Of a stretch of DNA of 64,000 nt, positions 42,633-52,181 are shown piece after piece. Source of the stretch: Fimousia sp045616445. GTDB taxonomy: Bacteria > Bacillota > Clostridia > Lachnospirales > Lachnospiraceae. The notes under the pieces were generated by a model, which saw nothing but the letters and a program-made list of their open reading frames with translations, was not told where the DNA came from and did not search any database. Where the stretch lies: NCBI GenBank assembly GCA_045616445.1, contig JAZLGR010000004.1:62001-126000 (forward strand), read 5' to 3'. Position 1 is the first letter of the stretch. The number at the start of each line of letters is the position of its first letter. The translations under genes and the position numbers were made by a program.

Positions 42633-43907
42633 ATGAAAGTTTTAGTTGTAGGTAGTGGCGGTAGAGAACATGCTATTTGCTGGGCTATCGCAAAAAGTGA
42701 TAAAGTAGATAAGATTTACTGTGCACCAGGTAACGCAGGTATTACAGAATACGCTGAATGTGTGAATATTGGTGCCATGGACTTTGAAAAGTTAGTAGCA
42801 TTTGCGAAAGAAGAAGCCATCGACTTAACAGTCATCGGTATGGACGATCCATTGGTAGCAGGTGTTGTTGATGCATTTGAAGAAGCAGGACTTCGCGTGT
42901 TTGGACCACGTGCTAACGCAGCAATCATTGAAGGATCCAAAGCATTCTCCAAAGACTTAATGAAGAAATACAACATCCCAACAGCAGCATACGAAAACTT
43001 CACATCTGCTGAAGATGCATTAGCATATCTTGAAACAGCCAAAATGCCAATCGTATTAAAGGCTTCCGGTCTTGCCCTTGGTAAGGGTGTATTAATCTGC
43101 AATACATTAGAAGAAGCAAAAGAAGGCGTTAAGACATTAATGCTTGACAAACAGTTTGGTACAGCTGGTGATACCATCGTAATCGAAGAATTCATGACAG
43201 GTCGTGAAGTATCTGTACTTGCATTCTCCGATGGTAAAACAATCAAATGCATGACATCCGCACAGGATCACAAACGTGCAAAAGACGGTGATCAGGGTCT
43301 TAACACAGGCGGTATGGGAACATTCTCTCCATCCCCATTCTACACAAAAGACGTAGAAGAATTCTGTGAAACATACATCTACCAGCCAACCATCGATGCA
43401 ATGGCAGCAGAAGGCCGTCCATTCGTTGGTGTATTATTCACTGGTTTAATGTTAACAGAAGATGGACCTAAAGTACTTGAATACAACTGCCGTTTCGGTG
43501 ATCCTGAAACTCAGGTAGTACTTCCACGTATGAAGAATGATATCGTTGAAGTATTCGAAGCTTGTGTAGACGGTACTTTAGATCAGATCGATCTTGAATT
43601 TGCTGACAATGCAGCAGTTTGTGTTGTTCTTGCATCCGCTGGTTACCCAGAAAGCTACCAGAAGGGATTTGAAATCACAGGTATTGAAGAAGTAAACGCT
43701 ATGGAAGGTTACCATGTATACCACGCTGGTTCTAAGTTTGACGAAGACGGCAAGTTAGTAACAAACGGCGGTCGTGTACTTGGTGTAACAGCACTTGGCG
43801 CTGACTTAAAAGAAGCAAGAGCAAACGCTTATGAAGCAACAAAATCCGTACATTTCGATAACAAATATATGAGAAATGATATCGGTAAAGCGATTGACGA
43901 AGCATAA
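42633..43907 (+). CDS. purD: Phosphoribosylamine--glycine ligase
   Basis: ATP-grasp enzyme joining glycine to phosphoribosylamine. The 424 residues show VLVVGSGGREHAICWAIAKS at the N terminus, PIVLKASGLALGKGVLI in the ATP-grasp domain, QDHKRAKDGDQGLNTGGMG and LEYNCRFGDPETQVVLPRM. Three bases separate it from purN; no strong ribosome site of its own beyond AGAAAGGAT. Confidence 0.97.
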   Translation: MKVLVVGSGGREHAICWAIAKSDKVDKIYCAPGNAGITEYAECVNIGAMDFEKLVAFAKEEAIDLTVIGMDDPLVAGVVDAFEEAGLRVFGPRANAAIIEGSKAFSKDLMKKYNIPTAAYENFTSAEDALAYLETAKMPIVLKASGLALGKGVLICNTLEEAKEGVKTLMLDKQFGTAGDTIVIEEFMTGREVSVLAFSDGKTIKCMTSAQDHKRAKDGDQGLNTGGMGTFSPSPFYTKDVEEFCETYIYQPTIDAMAAEGRPFVGVLFTGLMLTEDGPKVLEYNCRFGDPETQVVLPRMKNDIVEVFEACVDGTLDQIDLEFADNAAVCVVLASAGYPESYQKGFEITGIEEVNAMEGYHVYHAGSKFDEDGKLVTNGGRVLGVTALGADLKEARANAYEATKSVHFDNKYMRNDIGKAIDEA

Positions 43908-43944
43908 TCGATTGCTTTTTTCATCGAATCTATCATATGATCAT

Positions 43945-43987
43945 AGAGGGCTTTTGGTCTTTGGGACTGGGAGCTCTTTTTTTATTC
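43945..43987 (+). terminator. Possible terminator of the pur operon
   Basis: AGAG ... CTCT with imperfect inner pairing, followed by a run of nine T bases. The stem is poor, so the call is tentative. Confidence 0.4.
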
Positions 43988-44081
43988 CATCTTTTGTTTT
44001 TCGATTTGCTTTGCACTGGTTGTGCATTTGTGCTATTATAGATATAACAGAGAGAACATAGCTTTGAAAGTGGGTGTGATT

Positions 44082-44456
44082 ATGATAATAGAGATAGATT
44101 TTAACAGTGAGGAAGCCATCTATATTCAGCTCTGCAATCAGATTGTTATGGGAATTGCGACGACACAGCTGCGTGCCGGAGATTCACTGCCTTCCGTCAG
44201 ACAGATGGCGGAGATGCTGGGGGTGAATATGCACACTGTGAACAAAGCCTACTCCATTCTAAAGCAGGATGGATATCTGACACTGGACCGTCGAAGAGGT
44301 GCAGTGATTGCAGTATCCACCCGTGAGAAGATTAAGGAGATGCAGGAATTCCAGACCCGTCTTCAGATTATGATGGCACAGGCTTACTGTAAGGATATTG
44401 GCCGCGATGATATGCACAGGATCGTGGATTACTGGTATAACCAGTTTGAGGATTAG
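44082..44456 (+). CDS. GntR family regulator, YtrA subfamily
   Basis: Short GntR protein, about 124 residues: an N-terminal winged helix (SEEAIYIQLCNQIVMGIATTQL, DSLPSVRQMAEMLGVNMHTVNKAYSIL, DGYLTLDRRRGAVI) and only about 45 residues of C-terminal helical dimerisation region, the YtrA pattern. Such regulators usually control an ABC transporter next to them, but here the next gene is clpC, 45 bases downstream. ATG 44082 is chosen because it begins the conserved fold; a frame extends to 44022. The ribosome site is weak. Confidence 0.85.
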   Translation: MIIEIDFNSEEAIYIQLCNQIVMGIATTQLRAGDSLPSVRQMAEMLGVNMHTVNKAYSILKQDGYLTLDRRRGAVIAVSTREKIKEMQEFQTRLQIMMAQAYCKDIGRDDMHRIVDYWYNQFED

Positions 44457-44501
44457 ATCACAGGAATAGGAATAAATAATAGCAACAGGAGGACCATGTT
44501 T

Positions 44502-46949
44502 ATGGCTTTACCATATACAACAATTGCGGAAACTGCACTGGAACATGCAGATTTTGCCGTAGCTGAGCTTGGACAGAAGTATGTCGAGACAGAGCATCTG
44601 CTTCTCGGTCTGCTCTGGGCCAGAGAAGGTGTCGCAGCGAAGGTGTTAGAACAGCACAGTGTGACAGAAGATAAGATTGTTCCATTTTTACATAGAAGTG
44701 AGATGTTTCGTTTGGCAGGAACAACAGATAAACCAGTACCTACTCCAAGAGTGGTATATATTTTGGAATATGCAGAGACACTGGCACATCGTTATGGATT
44801 CATGTCCATCGGAACGGAGCTGTTACTGGCATCCCTGCTTTTGGATGATGAGAATACAGCCTGCCAGATCCTTAGAAAACTGGATGTGGATCTGAAGAAG
44901 ATCTTCGTGGACTGTATGATCTCTGCAGGTGTGGATGCTGGCGCAGCAAAAAAAGAATATAAGAATAAGAATGTAACAGAGACAAAGGCCAGGGAGGGTA
45001 TCCTTGGACAGTACAGTACGGATCTGACCCAGCTTGCCGCAGAAGGCAAATTGGATCCGATGATCGGCCGTGAGAAGGAGATGGAACGACTCCTTCAGAT
45101 TTTAAGCAGACGTACCAAGAACAATCCATGTTTTGTGGGAGAACCAGGCGTTGGTAAGACTGCCATCGTGGAAGGATTTGCCCAGAGACTGGTGCGTGGA
45201 GAAGTGCCGGAGAATATGAAGAATAAGAAGCTGATCAGCTTGGACATCTCTGGCGTGGTTGCTGGCTCTAAGTATCGTGGAGAGTTCGAAGAACGTATTA
45301 AGAGAATCATCGCAGAGGTAAAGAATGGAGGCGATGTCATCCTGTTCATCGATGAGATCCATACCATTATCGGTGCCGGCGGTGCAGAGGGTGCCATCGA
45401 TGCATCCAATATTTTAAAACCATCCCTTGCAAGGGGTGAGATTCAGCTGATTGGTGCCACAACAAGGGCAGAATATACCAAGTATATTGAGAAGGATGCA
45501 GCCTTAGAGCGCCGTTTTCAGCCAATTGATGTGGCAGAACCAACCATCGAAGAGACTGTTGATATTTTGAAGGGATTAAGCTCCAGATTTGAGCTTCACC
45601 ACCGTGTGGAATATACAGAGGAAGCCCTCATAGAAGCAGCGAAGCTGTCCAAGCGCTACGTGGCAGACCGTTTCCTTCCAGATAAGGCCATCGACTTAAT
45701 CGATGAAGCAGCTTCCAGAAAAACCATGGATAAGCGTACCAAACCAGCAGAATTCAAGGTGTTAGAAGAAGAGATCCGTGCCCTTTCTGTGGAAGTAGAA
45801 AGCAAGCTGATCGAAGGAAACCTTGAGGAAGCAAGAGCGGCAAAACAGCTCTTAGAAGAAGATATCAGCAGACTTGCCAAGATGGAAGAAAAGTGGGAGA
45901 AGAAGGGAAGAACCAATATCCGTCAGATTACAGCCGACGATATTGCCCTTGTCATTACCCAGTGGACGAACATTCCGGTCTCCCAGTTAAAGCAGAGTGA
46001 GATGAAGCGTCTGAAGAATATGGAGAAGTTACTCCATAAGCGTGTGATCGGCCAGGATGAAGCAGTGGTTGCTGTGTCCAAGGCAGTGAAGAGAAGCCGT
46101 GTGGGACTGAAGAACCCTGCTCGTCCGATTGGATCTTTCCTGTTCTTAGGACCAACCGGTGTAGGTAAGACAGAGCTCTCCAAAGCCCTTGCAGAAGCGG
46201 TGTTTGGCAGTGAAGAAGAGATCATCCGTGTGGATATGTCTGAATATATGGAAAAACACAGTGTGTCCAAGTTGATTGGATCCCCTCCAGGCTATGTAGG
46301 CTTCGAAGATGGGGGACAGCTCTCTGAACAGGTCAGAAGAAAGCCTTACTGTGTCATCTTATTTGACGAAATCGAGAAGGCCCATCCGGATGTATTCAAT
46401 ATCTTATTACAGGTACTGGATGATGGACGAATTACAGATTCCCAGGGACGTACTGTGGATTTTAAGAATACCATTATGATCATGACCTCCAATGCAGGCG
46501 CCAACCGTATCGTGGCACCAAAGCATCTTGGGTTTGGTGCAGCAACGGATGCTGATGTAAATCATGAGAAGATGAAGAATGCTGTGATGCAGGAGGTTCG
46601 TCAGATGTTCAAGCCGGAATTCTTAAACCGTATCGATGAGATCATGGTATTCCGCTCCCTGAACAAGGCTGAAGTCAGAGATATTGCCAAGCTGATGATG
46701 GCAGATCTGATAAGCCGTGCGGCTGAGAACTTAGACATTACCCTGAAGGTTTCCCGCTATGTATATGATTATCTGGCAGAGAAGGGATACGATGAAAAGT
46801 ATGGAGCAAGACCGCTTCGACGTCTCATTCAGACCGACATTGAGGATAAATTAGCAGACTTTATTTTAGAAGGAGAAGTGGCAGCAGGAGATGTCGTAAA
46901 CCTTCGTATCAAGAACAAAGAGCTGGCATTTGTAAAGAATAAAAACTAG
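44502..46949 (+). CDS. clpC: ClpC-type AAA+ unfoldase of the Clp protease
   Basis: Unfolds proteins and feeds them to ClpP. The 815 residues contain an N domain with two Clp-N repeats (ALEHADFAVAELGQKYVETEHLLLGLL and EYAETLAHRYGFMSIGTELLLASLL), AAA module 1 with GEPGVGKT and VILFIDEIHTI, a UVR-like/coiled middle region (about residues 405-465, KVLEEEIRALSVEVE), and AAA module 2 with GPTGVGKTE and VILFDEIEKAHP plus a ClpB D2-small domain. Two ATGs are possible; 44502 has the better distance (nine bases) from GGAGG at 44488. The ctsR-mcsA-mcsB genes usual upstream of clpC are absent here. Confidence 0.93.
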   Translation: MALPYTTIAETALEHADFAVAELGQKYVETEHLLLGLLWAREGVAAKVLEQHSVTEDKIVPFLHRSEMFRLAGTTDKPVPTPRVVYILEYAETLAHRYGFMSIGTELLLASLLLDDENTACQILRKLDVDLKKIFVDCMISAGVDAGAAKKEYKNKNVTETKAREGILGQYSTDLTQLAAEGKLDPMIGREKEMERLLQILSRRTKNNPCFVGEPGVGKTAIVEGFAQRLVRGEVPENMKNKKLISLDISGVVAGSKYRGEFEERIKRIIAEVKNGGDVILFIDEIHTIIGAGGAEGAIDASNILKPSLARGEIQLIGATTRAEYTKYIEKDAALERRFQPIDVAEPTIEETVDILKGLSSRFELHHRVEYTEEALIEAAKLSKRYVADRFLPDKAIDLIDEAASRKTMDKRTKPAEFKVLEEEIRALSVEVESKLIEGNLEEARAAKQLLEEDISRLAKMEEKWEKKGRTNIRQITADDIALVITQWTNIPVSQLKQSEMKRLKNMEKLLHKRVIGQDEAVVAVSKAVKRSRVGLKNPARPIGSFLFLGPTGVGKTELSKALAEAVFGSEEEIIRVDMSEYMEKHSVSKLIGSPPGYVGFEDGGQLSEQVRRKPYCVILFDEIEKAHPDVFNILLQVLDDGRITDSQGRTVDFKNTIMIMTSNAGANRIVAPKHLGFGAATDADVNHEKMKNAVMQEVRQMFKPEFLNRIDEIMVFRSLNKAEVRDIAKLMMADLISRAAENLDITLKVSRYVYDYLAEKGYDEKYGARPLRRLIQTDIEDKLADFILEGEVAAGDVVNLRIKNKELAFVKNKN

Positions 46950-47006
46950 ATTCCAGTTATCAAATACGATATAATAGAAGCAACAATATTCTAGGAGGAA
47001 TTGATT

Positions 47007-47420
47007 ATGGCAGTAGTAAAAGAATTAATTACTGTTACTGATAACCAGACCTTAAGCTTTGGCGATTACAGCCTGGCTGAAAAGACAAAAAAGGGAGATT
47101 TTCTCTTCCAGGGTGATATCTACAAGATTAAGACATTTGCAGAGATCACAAAGCTTGAAAAGAACGGAATGATGATCTACGAATCCGTTCCAGGTACAGC
47201 AGTACACGATTTGACCGTTACCGATACAACTGTAGTATTCAAGGTGGAAGCAGCAGAAGATGTGGAGATCACACTGGGTTTAGAACCGGAAAGCGAATAC
47301 AAGGTTTATGTGGATAACACAAACTTAGGCAGAATGAGAACAAACTTAGGCGGTAAACTGACTGTAAGTACAGAATTTAATGGAAGCAACGAAGCAGAAG
47401 TTAAAATTGTTAAAGCATAG
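47007..47420 (+). CDS. Small conserved protein of unknown function (137 residues)
   Basis: A soluble beta-rich protein: MAVVKELITVTDNQTLSFGDYSLAEKTKKGDF, then KIKTFAEITKLEKNGMMIYESVPGTAVHDL and LGLEPESEYKVYVDNTNLGRMRTNLGGKL. I recall close relatives in Lachnospiraceae genomes, sometimes with the label endosialidase; at 137 residues with no catalytic motif visible that label seems unfounded. It sits between clpC and radA with AGGAGG nine bases ahead of ATG and eight bases before radA, so it is probably co-transcribed with radA. Confidence 0.7.
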   Translation: MAVVKELITVTDNQTLSFGDYSLAEKTKKGDFLFQGDIYKIKTFAEITKLEKNGMMIYESVPGTAVHDLTVTDTTVVFKVEAAEDVEITLGLEPESEYKVYVDNTNLGRMRTNLGGKLTVSTEFNGSNEAEVKIVKA

Positions 47421-47428
47421 GAGTTTTT

Positions 47429-48787
47429 ATGGCAAAAAGTAAAACTGTATACTTTTGCCAGGAATGTGGTTATGAATCTGCGAAGTGGATGGGGCAGTGC
47501 CCAGCCTGCAAGCAGTGGAATACATTTGTAGAAGAACGAATAGAGACAACCAAAAAGGGAGGGGCTAAGGCGAAGAAAACCGTAGCCTCTCCTATGAACA
47601 TTATTAAGGTTTCTACGAAGGAAGAGGAGCGAATTCCAACCGGTATCAACGAATTAGACCGTGTTTTGGGCGGCGGAATCGTGAAGGGCTCCCTCTCCTT
47701 AGTCGGTGGTGATCCGGGCATCGGCAAATCCACCCTCCTTCTTCAGGTGTGCCGCAATCTGGCGAACGAAAACCGTAAAATTTTATATATTTCAGGAGAA
47801 GAATCCATGCATCAGATCAAGATGCGTGCATCAAGAATCGGGGAATTCACAGGAGAGCTGTTGCTACTTTGTGAGACAGATCTTGATACCATCTGTGATG
47901 GGATTCTCAAAGCAAAACCGGAATTTCTGGTCATCGACTCTATCCAGACCATGTATTCAGACCAGGTAAGCTCTGCTGCGGGCAGTGTATCCCAGGTTCG
48001 TGAGGTGACCGCACGACTCATGAGAATTGCGAAGGAACATAACATTGCGATTTTCATTGTTGGTCATGTGACGAAAGAAGGCGTGGTTGCCGGACCAAGA
48101 ACCTTAGAACATATGGTGGATACTGTTCTCTATTTTGAGGGCGACCGACAGGCAGTCTACCGCATCTTACGAAGTGTTAAGAACCGATTCGGATCCACCA
48201 ACGAGATTGGTGTATTTGAGATGCGGCAGGACGGACTTTCCGAGGTGGAGAATCCTTCCCAGATCATGTTAAATGGCAGACCCCTTGATGCACCGGGTTC
48301 CGTAGTTGTATGTTCCCTAGAGGGGACCAGACCAGTGCTCATTGAAATTCAGGCACTGGTATCTCCAACCAACTTTAATATGCCAAGAAGAACAGCGGTG
48401 GGCATTGATTATAACCGTGTGAATCTTCTTATGGCAGTGCTTGATAAACGTGTGGGCATGCAGCTTGGCGGCTGTGATGCCTATGTGAACTTAGCTGGGG
48501 GTATGAAGCTTGGCGAACCAGCCATCGACCTTGGCATCGTTATGGCCATTGCCTCAAGTTATCGCAATGTACCACTTTCTGCAGATACGATCATATTCGG
48601 CGAGGTTGGTCTTGTGGGAGAAATTCGTGGCGTGTCCCAGGCAGATCAGAGAATCTTAGAAGCGGAGAAGATGGGCTTTAAAACCTGTATCCTGCCGAAG
48701 GCGAATCTGGATAATATTCGTATTCAGACAGACATGAAGCTCCTTGGGGTGGCAAATGTTCGCGACGCATTGGATTGCATTGTATAA
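47429..48787 (+). CDS. radA: DNA repair protein RadA/Sms
   Basis: RecA-related ATPase that extends recombination intermediates. The 452 residues have the N-terminal C4 zinc finger (CQECGYESAKWMGQCPACKQW), Walker A GDPGIGKST (near residue 95), Walker B FLVIDSIQT, the RadA-specific KNRFGS motif and a C-terminal Lon-protease-like domain (NLAGGMKLGEPAIDLGIVMAIASSY). Confidence 0.96.
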   Translation: MAKSKTVYFCQECGYESAKWMGQCPACKQWNTFVEERIETTKKGGAKAKKTVASPMNIIKVSTKEEERIPTGINELDRVLGGGIVKGSLSLVGGDPGIGKSTLLLQVCRNLANENRKILYISGEESMHQIKMRASRIGEFTGELLLLCETDLDTICDGILKAKPEFLVIDSIQTMYSDQVSSAAGSVSQVREVTARLMRIAKEHNIAIFIVGHVTKEGVVAGPRTLEHMVDTVLYFEGDRQAVYRILRSVKNRFGSTNEIGVFEMRQDGLSEVENPSQIMLNGRPLDAPGSVVVCSLEGTRPVLIEIQALVSPTNFNMPRRTAVGIDYNRVNLLMAVLDKRVGMQLGGCDAYVNLAGGMKLGEPAIDLGIVMAIASSYRNVPLSADTIIFGEVGLVGEIRGVSQADQRILEAEKMGFKTCILPKANLDNIRIQTDMKLLGVANVRDALDCIV

Positions 48788-48842
48788 AAAAATATGGTAA
48801 GATTAGCGATATTATGACTAAAAGGAATCGGGAGGATTTAGA

Positions 48843-50516
48843 ATGGAAGAAATGATTTCCAAAAACTTTATCGAACAGATTATCGATAAAGATATTGCAG
48901 AGGGAAAATGTCCGAAGGTAGTGACTCGTTTCCCACCAGAACCAAACGGTTATTTACATATTGGCCATGCAAAGTCCATCATCTTAAACTCCGGACTTGC
49001 TAAAAAATATGGCGGAACATTCAATTTAAGATTTGATGATACAAACCCTACAAAAGAAAAGACAGAATTTGTTCAGTCCATCGTGGAAGACGTAAAGTGG
49101 CTTGGAGCAGATTTTGGATCAGAGTATCTCTATGCTTCTGATTACTTTGATCAGATGTATGAATGCGCGATCAAGCTGATTAAGAAGGGCAAAGCATATG
49201 TATGTGATTTAACACCAGAAGAAATTCGTGCATACCGTGGTACTTTAACAGAACCAGGTAAGAACAGCCCATACAGAGACCGTTCTGTAGAAGAAAACCT
49301 TGCATTATTTGAAGCAATGAAGAATGGGGAATTCCCAGACGGAAGCAAGGTACTTCGTGCGAAGATCGATATGAGCGCAGGTAACATCAACATGCGTGAC
49401 CCAATCATCTATCGTATTGCCCGCATGACACACCACAATACTGGTGATAAATGGTGCATCTACCCAATGTACGACTTTGCTCATCCAATTGAAGATGCAG
49501 TGGAAGGTGTTACACACTCCATCTGTACTTTAGAATTTGAAGATCATCGTCCATTATATGACTGGGTAGCCATCGAATGTGGCTTCAAGAACAGCCCGGA
49601 CGAAGCACCAAAGCAGATTGAATTTGCAAAATTATACCTTACCAATGTAGTAACTGGTAAGAGATATATCAAGAAATTAGTAGAAGATGGCATCGTAGAC
49701 GGATGGGATGATCCTCGTCTTGTATCCATCGCTGCATTAAAACGTCGTGGATTTACACCAAGAGCAATCCGTACCTTTATGGAACAGGTTGGTGTATCCA
49801 AGAGCCAGAGCTCTGTAGACTATGCAATGCTTGAATACTTCATTCGTGATGACTTAAAGCTTGACTGTCCACGTGTGGCTGCAATCTTAGATCCAATTAA
49901 ACTTGTGATCACCAACTATCCAGAAGGTGAAACAGAGATGGTGACAGTACCAAACAACCAGGAAAATCCAGAACTGGGTTCCCGTGAAGTACCATTCTCC
50001 CGCGAAGTTTGGATTGAACGCGAAGACTTCAAGATTGAAAAACCTAGAAAGTACCGTCGTTTCTATGTTGGCAATGAAGTTCGTCTCATGAATGCTTATT
50101 TCGTAACCTGTACAGGATATGAAACAGACAAAGACGGCAATGTTACTACAATTTATGGAACCTACGATCCAGCATCCAAGGGTGGCAACTCCCCAGATGG
50201 ACGTAAAGTTCGTGGTACAATCCACTGGGTAAACTGCGAAACTGCAAAGGAAGCAGAAGTTCGTCTCTATGAGAATATCGTAGATGAAGAAAAGGGTGTC
50301 TATAACGAAGAAACTGGTGAGATGAATATCAATCCAAACTCCATTCAGGTGATTGAAAAAGCGTACATCGAACCAGAAGTAGGTAACTATAAACCGGGAG
50401 ACAGCTTCCAGTTCTTAAGAACAGGATTCTTTGTAATCGATATTAAGGATACTACAGACGACAAGATGGTATTCAACCGTATTGTAAGCTTAAAGAGCTC
50501 CTATAAACCACAGTAA
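48843..50516 (+). CDS. glnS: Glutamine--tRNA ligase
   Basis: Class I synthetase charging tRNA-Gln directly, 557 residues. The HIGH motif is intact in PPEPNGYLHIGHAKS, followed by LRFDDTNPTKEK; the tRNA-binding region VDGWDDPRLVSIAALKRRGFTP and a full C-terminal anticodon-binding beta-barrel (GRKVRGTIHWVNCETAKEAEVRLY) identify GlnRS rather than GluRS. Notably, the KMSKS-equivalent site (MSKRK in the E. coli enzyme) reads VTGKR at residues 270-274. GGAGG lies upstream of ATG. A terminator follows directly. Confidence 0.94.
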   Translation: MEEMISKNFIEQIIDKDIAEGKCPKVVTRFPPEPNGYLHIGHAKSIILNSGLAKKYGGTFNLRFDDTNPTKEKTEFVQSIVEDVKWLGADFGSEYLYASDYFDQMYECAIKLIKKGKAYVCDLTPEEIRAYRGTLTEPGKNSPYRDRSVEENLALFEAMKNGEFPDGSKVLRAKIDMSAGNINMRDPIIYRIARMTHHNTGDKWCIYPMYDFAHPIEDAVEGVTHSICTLEFEDHRPLYDWVAIECGFKNSPDEAPKQIEFAKLYLTNVVTGKRYIKKLVEDGIVDGWDDPRLVSIAALKRRGFTPRAIRTFMEQVGVSKSQSSVDYAMLEYFIRDDLKLDCPRVAAILDPIKLVITNYPEGETEMVTVPNNQENPELGSREVPFSREVWIEREDFKIEKPRKYRRFYVGNEVRLMNAYFVTCTGYETDKDGNVTTIYGTYDPASKGGNSPDGRKVRGTIHWVNCETAKEAEVRLYENIVDEEKGVYNEETGEMNINPNSIQVIEKAYIEPEVGNYKPGDSFQFLRTGFFVIDIKDTTDDKMVFNRIVSLKSSYKPQ

Positions 50517-50526
50517 TGAATGAATC

Positions 50527-50554
50527 AGGCGGAATCTGTGATTCCGCCTTTTTT
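50527..50554 (+). terminator. Rho-independent terminator after glnS
   Basis: AGGCGGAATC / GATTCCGCCT, ten perfect pairs with TGT loop, followed by TTTTT. Confidence 0.93.
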
Positions 50555-50596
50555 AACGTATATGATTTTTACATGAAATTTTATGAAGGAGAAAGA

Positions 50597-51760
50597 ATGG
50601 TACAGGCAGATCGTTTATCTCATTTTAAGACAGGTATCTTCGCAGCCTTAGACGACAAAAAGGAAGAACTCATTCGTTCCGGCCGCGAAGTCTATAATTT
50701 ATCCATTGGGACTCCGGACTTTGCCCCATTTCCACATATTATGGAAGCAATGGTTGAGGCAAGCAGGGATCCTGAAAATTACAAATACTCCCTTCGTGAT
50801 TTCCCTGAAACCTTAAAGGCCGTTTCTGATTACTATCAGAAACGTTTTGGCGTGGAAATTGCAGAAGATGAAATCGTGTCCGTTCATGGGTCCCAGGAAG
50901 GGATCGGACACATTTGCATGGCACTGACTGATGAAGAGGATTATGTGCTCCTTCCAAATCCGGGCTATCCGATCTTTGAAGCTGGCGCGTATCTTGGTGG
51001 CGGCAAACAGTTTTTTTATTCTTTAAAGGCAGAGAATCATTTTCTTCCGGACTTTAGCGAAATTCCGGAAGAGATTGCCAAGAAGGCGAAGGTGTTGATC
51101 ATCTCTTATCCATACAATCCAGTGTGCTCCGTTGCCGACGACAGTGTGTATGAAGAGGCAATTGCATTTGCAAAGAAGTATGACATTCTCGTCATCCATG
51201 ACAATGCATATTCCGACATCATTTACGATGGCAGAGTAGGCAAATCCTTCTTATCCTATGAAGGTGCCAAGGAAATCGGGGTGGAATTCTTCTCTTTATC
51301 CAAGTCCTTTAACACAACCGGCCTGCGCATCTCCTACTGCATCGGTAAGAAGGAGATTGTGGATGCGCTGAAATTACTGCGTTCCCAGATTGATTTTGGT
51401 ATGCCAACCATGATTCAGAAGGCAGCAGTTGCAGCACTGACTGGTCCATTAGAGCCAGTTAAAGAGCAGTGCAACGAATATGAACGACGCCGTAACGCAC
51501 TCTGCGGCGGTTTTCGCAAGATTGGATGGAATGTGCCGGACAGCAAGGGAACCATGTTTGTATGGGCACCAATCCCGGACAAATTCACTTCTTCTGCCCA
51601 GTTCTGTATGGAACTGATGGAACGTACTGGCATCATCTGTACGCCGGGAAGTGCATTTGGCAGTCTTGGAGAAGGATATGTTCGTATGGCTTTGGTGAAA
51701 CCAGTAGAGGAACTGGAAGAAATCGTAGCTATTGTGGATGCAAGCGGCATATTGAAATAA
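50597..51760 (+). CDS. PLP-dependent class I/II aminotransferase
   Basis: Fold-type I aminotransferase of 387 residues. It shows NLSIGTPDFAPFPHI, the substrate loop KYSLRDFPETLKAVSDYYQKRFGVEI, NPGYPIFEAGAYLGG, SYPYNPVCSVAD, DNAYSDIIYDG, and the PLP lysine in SLSKSFNTTGLRIS. The overall pattern is close to LL-diaminopimelate/alanine-type aminotransferases, but substrate is not settled. The open frame extends to 50516, crossing the glnS terminator; ATG 50597 with AAGGAG five bases ahead is therefore the likely start. Confidence 0.88.
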   Translation: MVQADRLSHFKTGIFAALDDKKEELIRSGREVYNLSIGTPDFAPFPHIMEAMVEASRDPENYKYSLRDFPETLKAVSDYYQKRFGVEIAEDEIVSVHGSQEGIGHICMALTDEEDYVLLPNPGYPIFEAGAYLGGGKQFFYSLKAENHFLPDFSEIPEEIAKKAKVLIISYPYNPVCSVADDSVYEEAIAFAKKYDILVIHDNAYSDIIYDGRVGKSFLSYEGAKEIGVEFFSLSKSFNTTGLRISYCIGKKEIVDALKLLRSQIDFGMPTMIQKAAVAALTGPLEPVKEQCNEYERRRNALCGGFRKIGWNVPDSKGTMFVWAPIPDKFTSSAQFCMELMERTGIICTPGSAFGSLGEGYVRMALVKPVEELEEIVAIVDASGILK

Positions 51761-51790
51761 TGTATAAGTATTAAGAAAATTGAAAAATTA

Positions 51791-51817
51791 CTAGCACTCT
51801 AGTGGAAAGAGTGCTAA
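51791..51817 (+). promoter_or_regulatory. CIRCE operator (HrcA binding site)
   Basis: CTAGCACTC - nine bases - GAGTGCTAA; differs from the CIRCE consensus TTAGCACTC-N9-GAGTGCTAA at a single base. It lies 65 bases before groES, so the chaperonin operon should be repressed by HrcA. Confidence 0.95.
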
Positions 51818-51881
51818 TATATAGGTCAGAAAGGCCAAATTACGCAATTAAACTAACATAACATAAAAGGAGGTCATTATT

Positions 51882-52157
51882 ATGACATTAAGACCATTAG
51901 GTGACAGAGTTGTTATTAAACAGGTTGAACCAGAAACTACTACAAAATCCGGTATCGTGTTAGCTCCATCCGTACCAGAAGAACGCAACGAAGCAGAAGT
52001 AATCGCAGTAGGTCCTGGCACAGCAGATGTTACAATGGAATTAGAAGTTGGACAGAGAGTAATCTACTCCAAATTTGCAGGCACAGAAGTTAAATGTGAT
52101 GGGGAAACACTCATGATCATGAAACAGTCTGATATCCTTGCAATCGTAGAAGCATAA
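51882..52157 (+). CDS. groES: Co-chaperonin GroES
   Basis: Lid of the GroEL chamber; 91 residues with LRPLGDRVVIKQVEPETTTKSGIVL, the mobile loop, and ILAIVEA at the end. AAAGGAGGT precedes ATG. First gene of the CIRCE-controlled operon. Confidence 0.98.
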   Translation: MTLRPLGDRVVIKQVEPETTTKSGIVLAPSVPEERNEAEVIAVGPGTADVTMELEVGQRVIYSKFAGTEVKCDGETLMIMKQSDILAIVEA

Positions 52158-52181
52158 TAAATTTCGGAGGAATATATAGAA

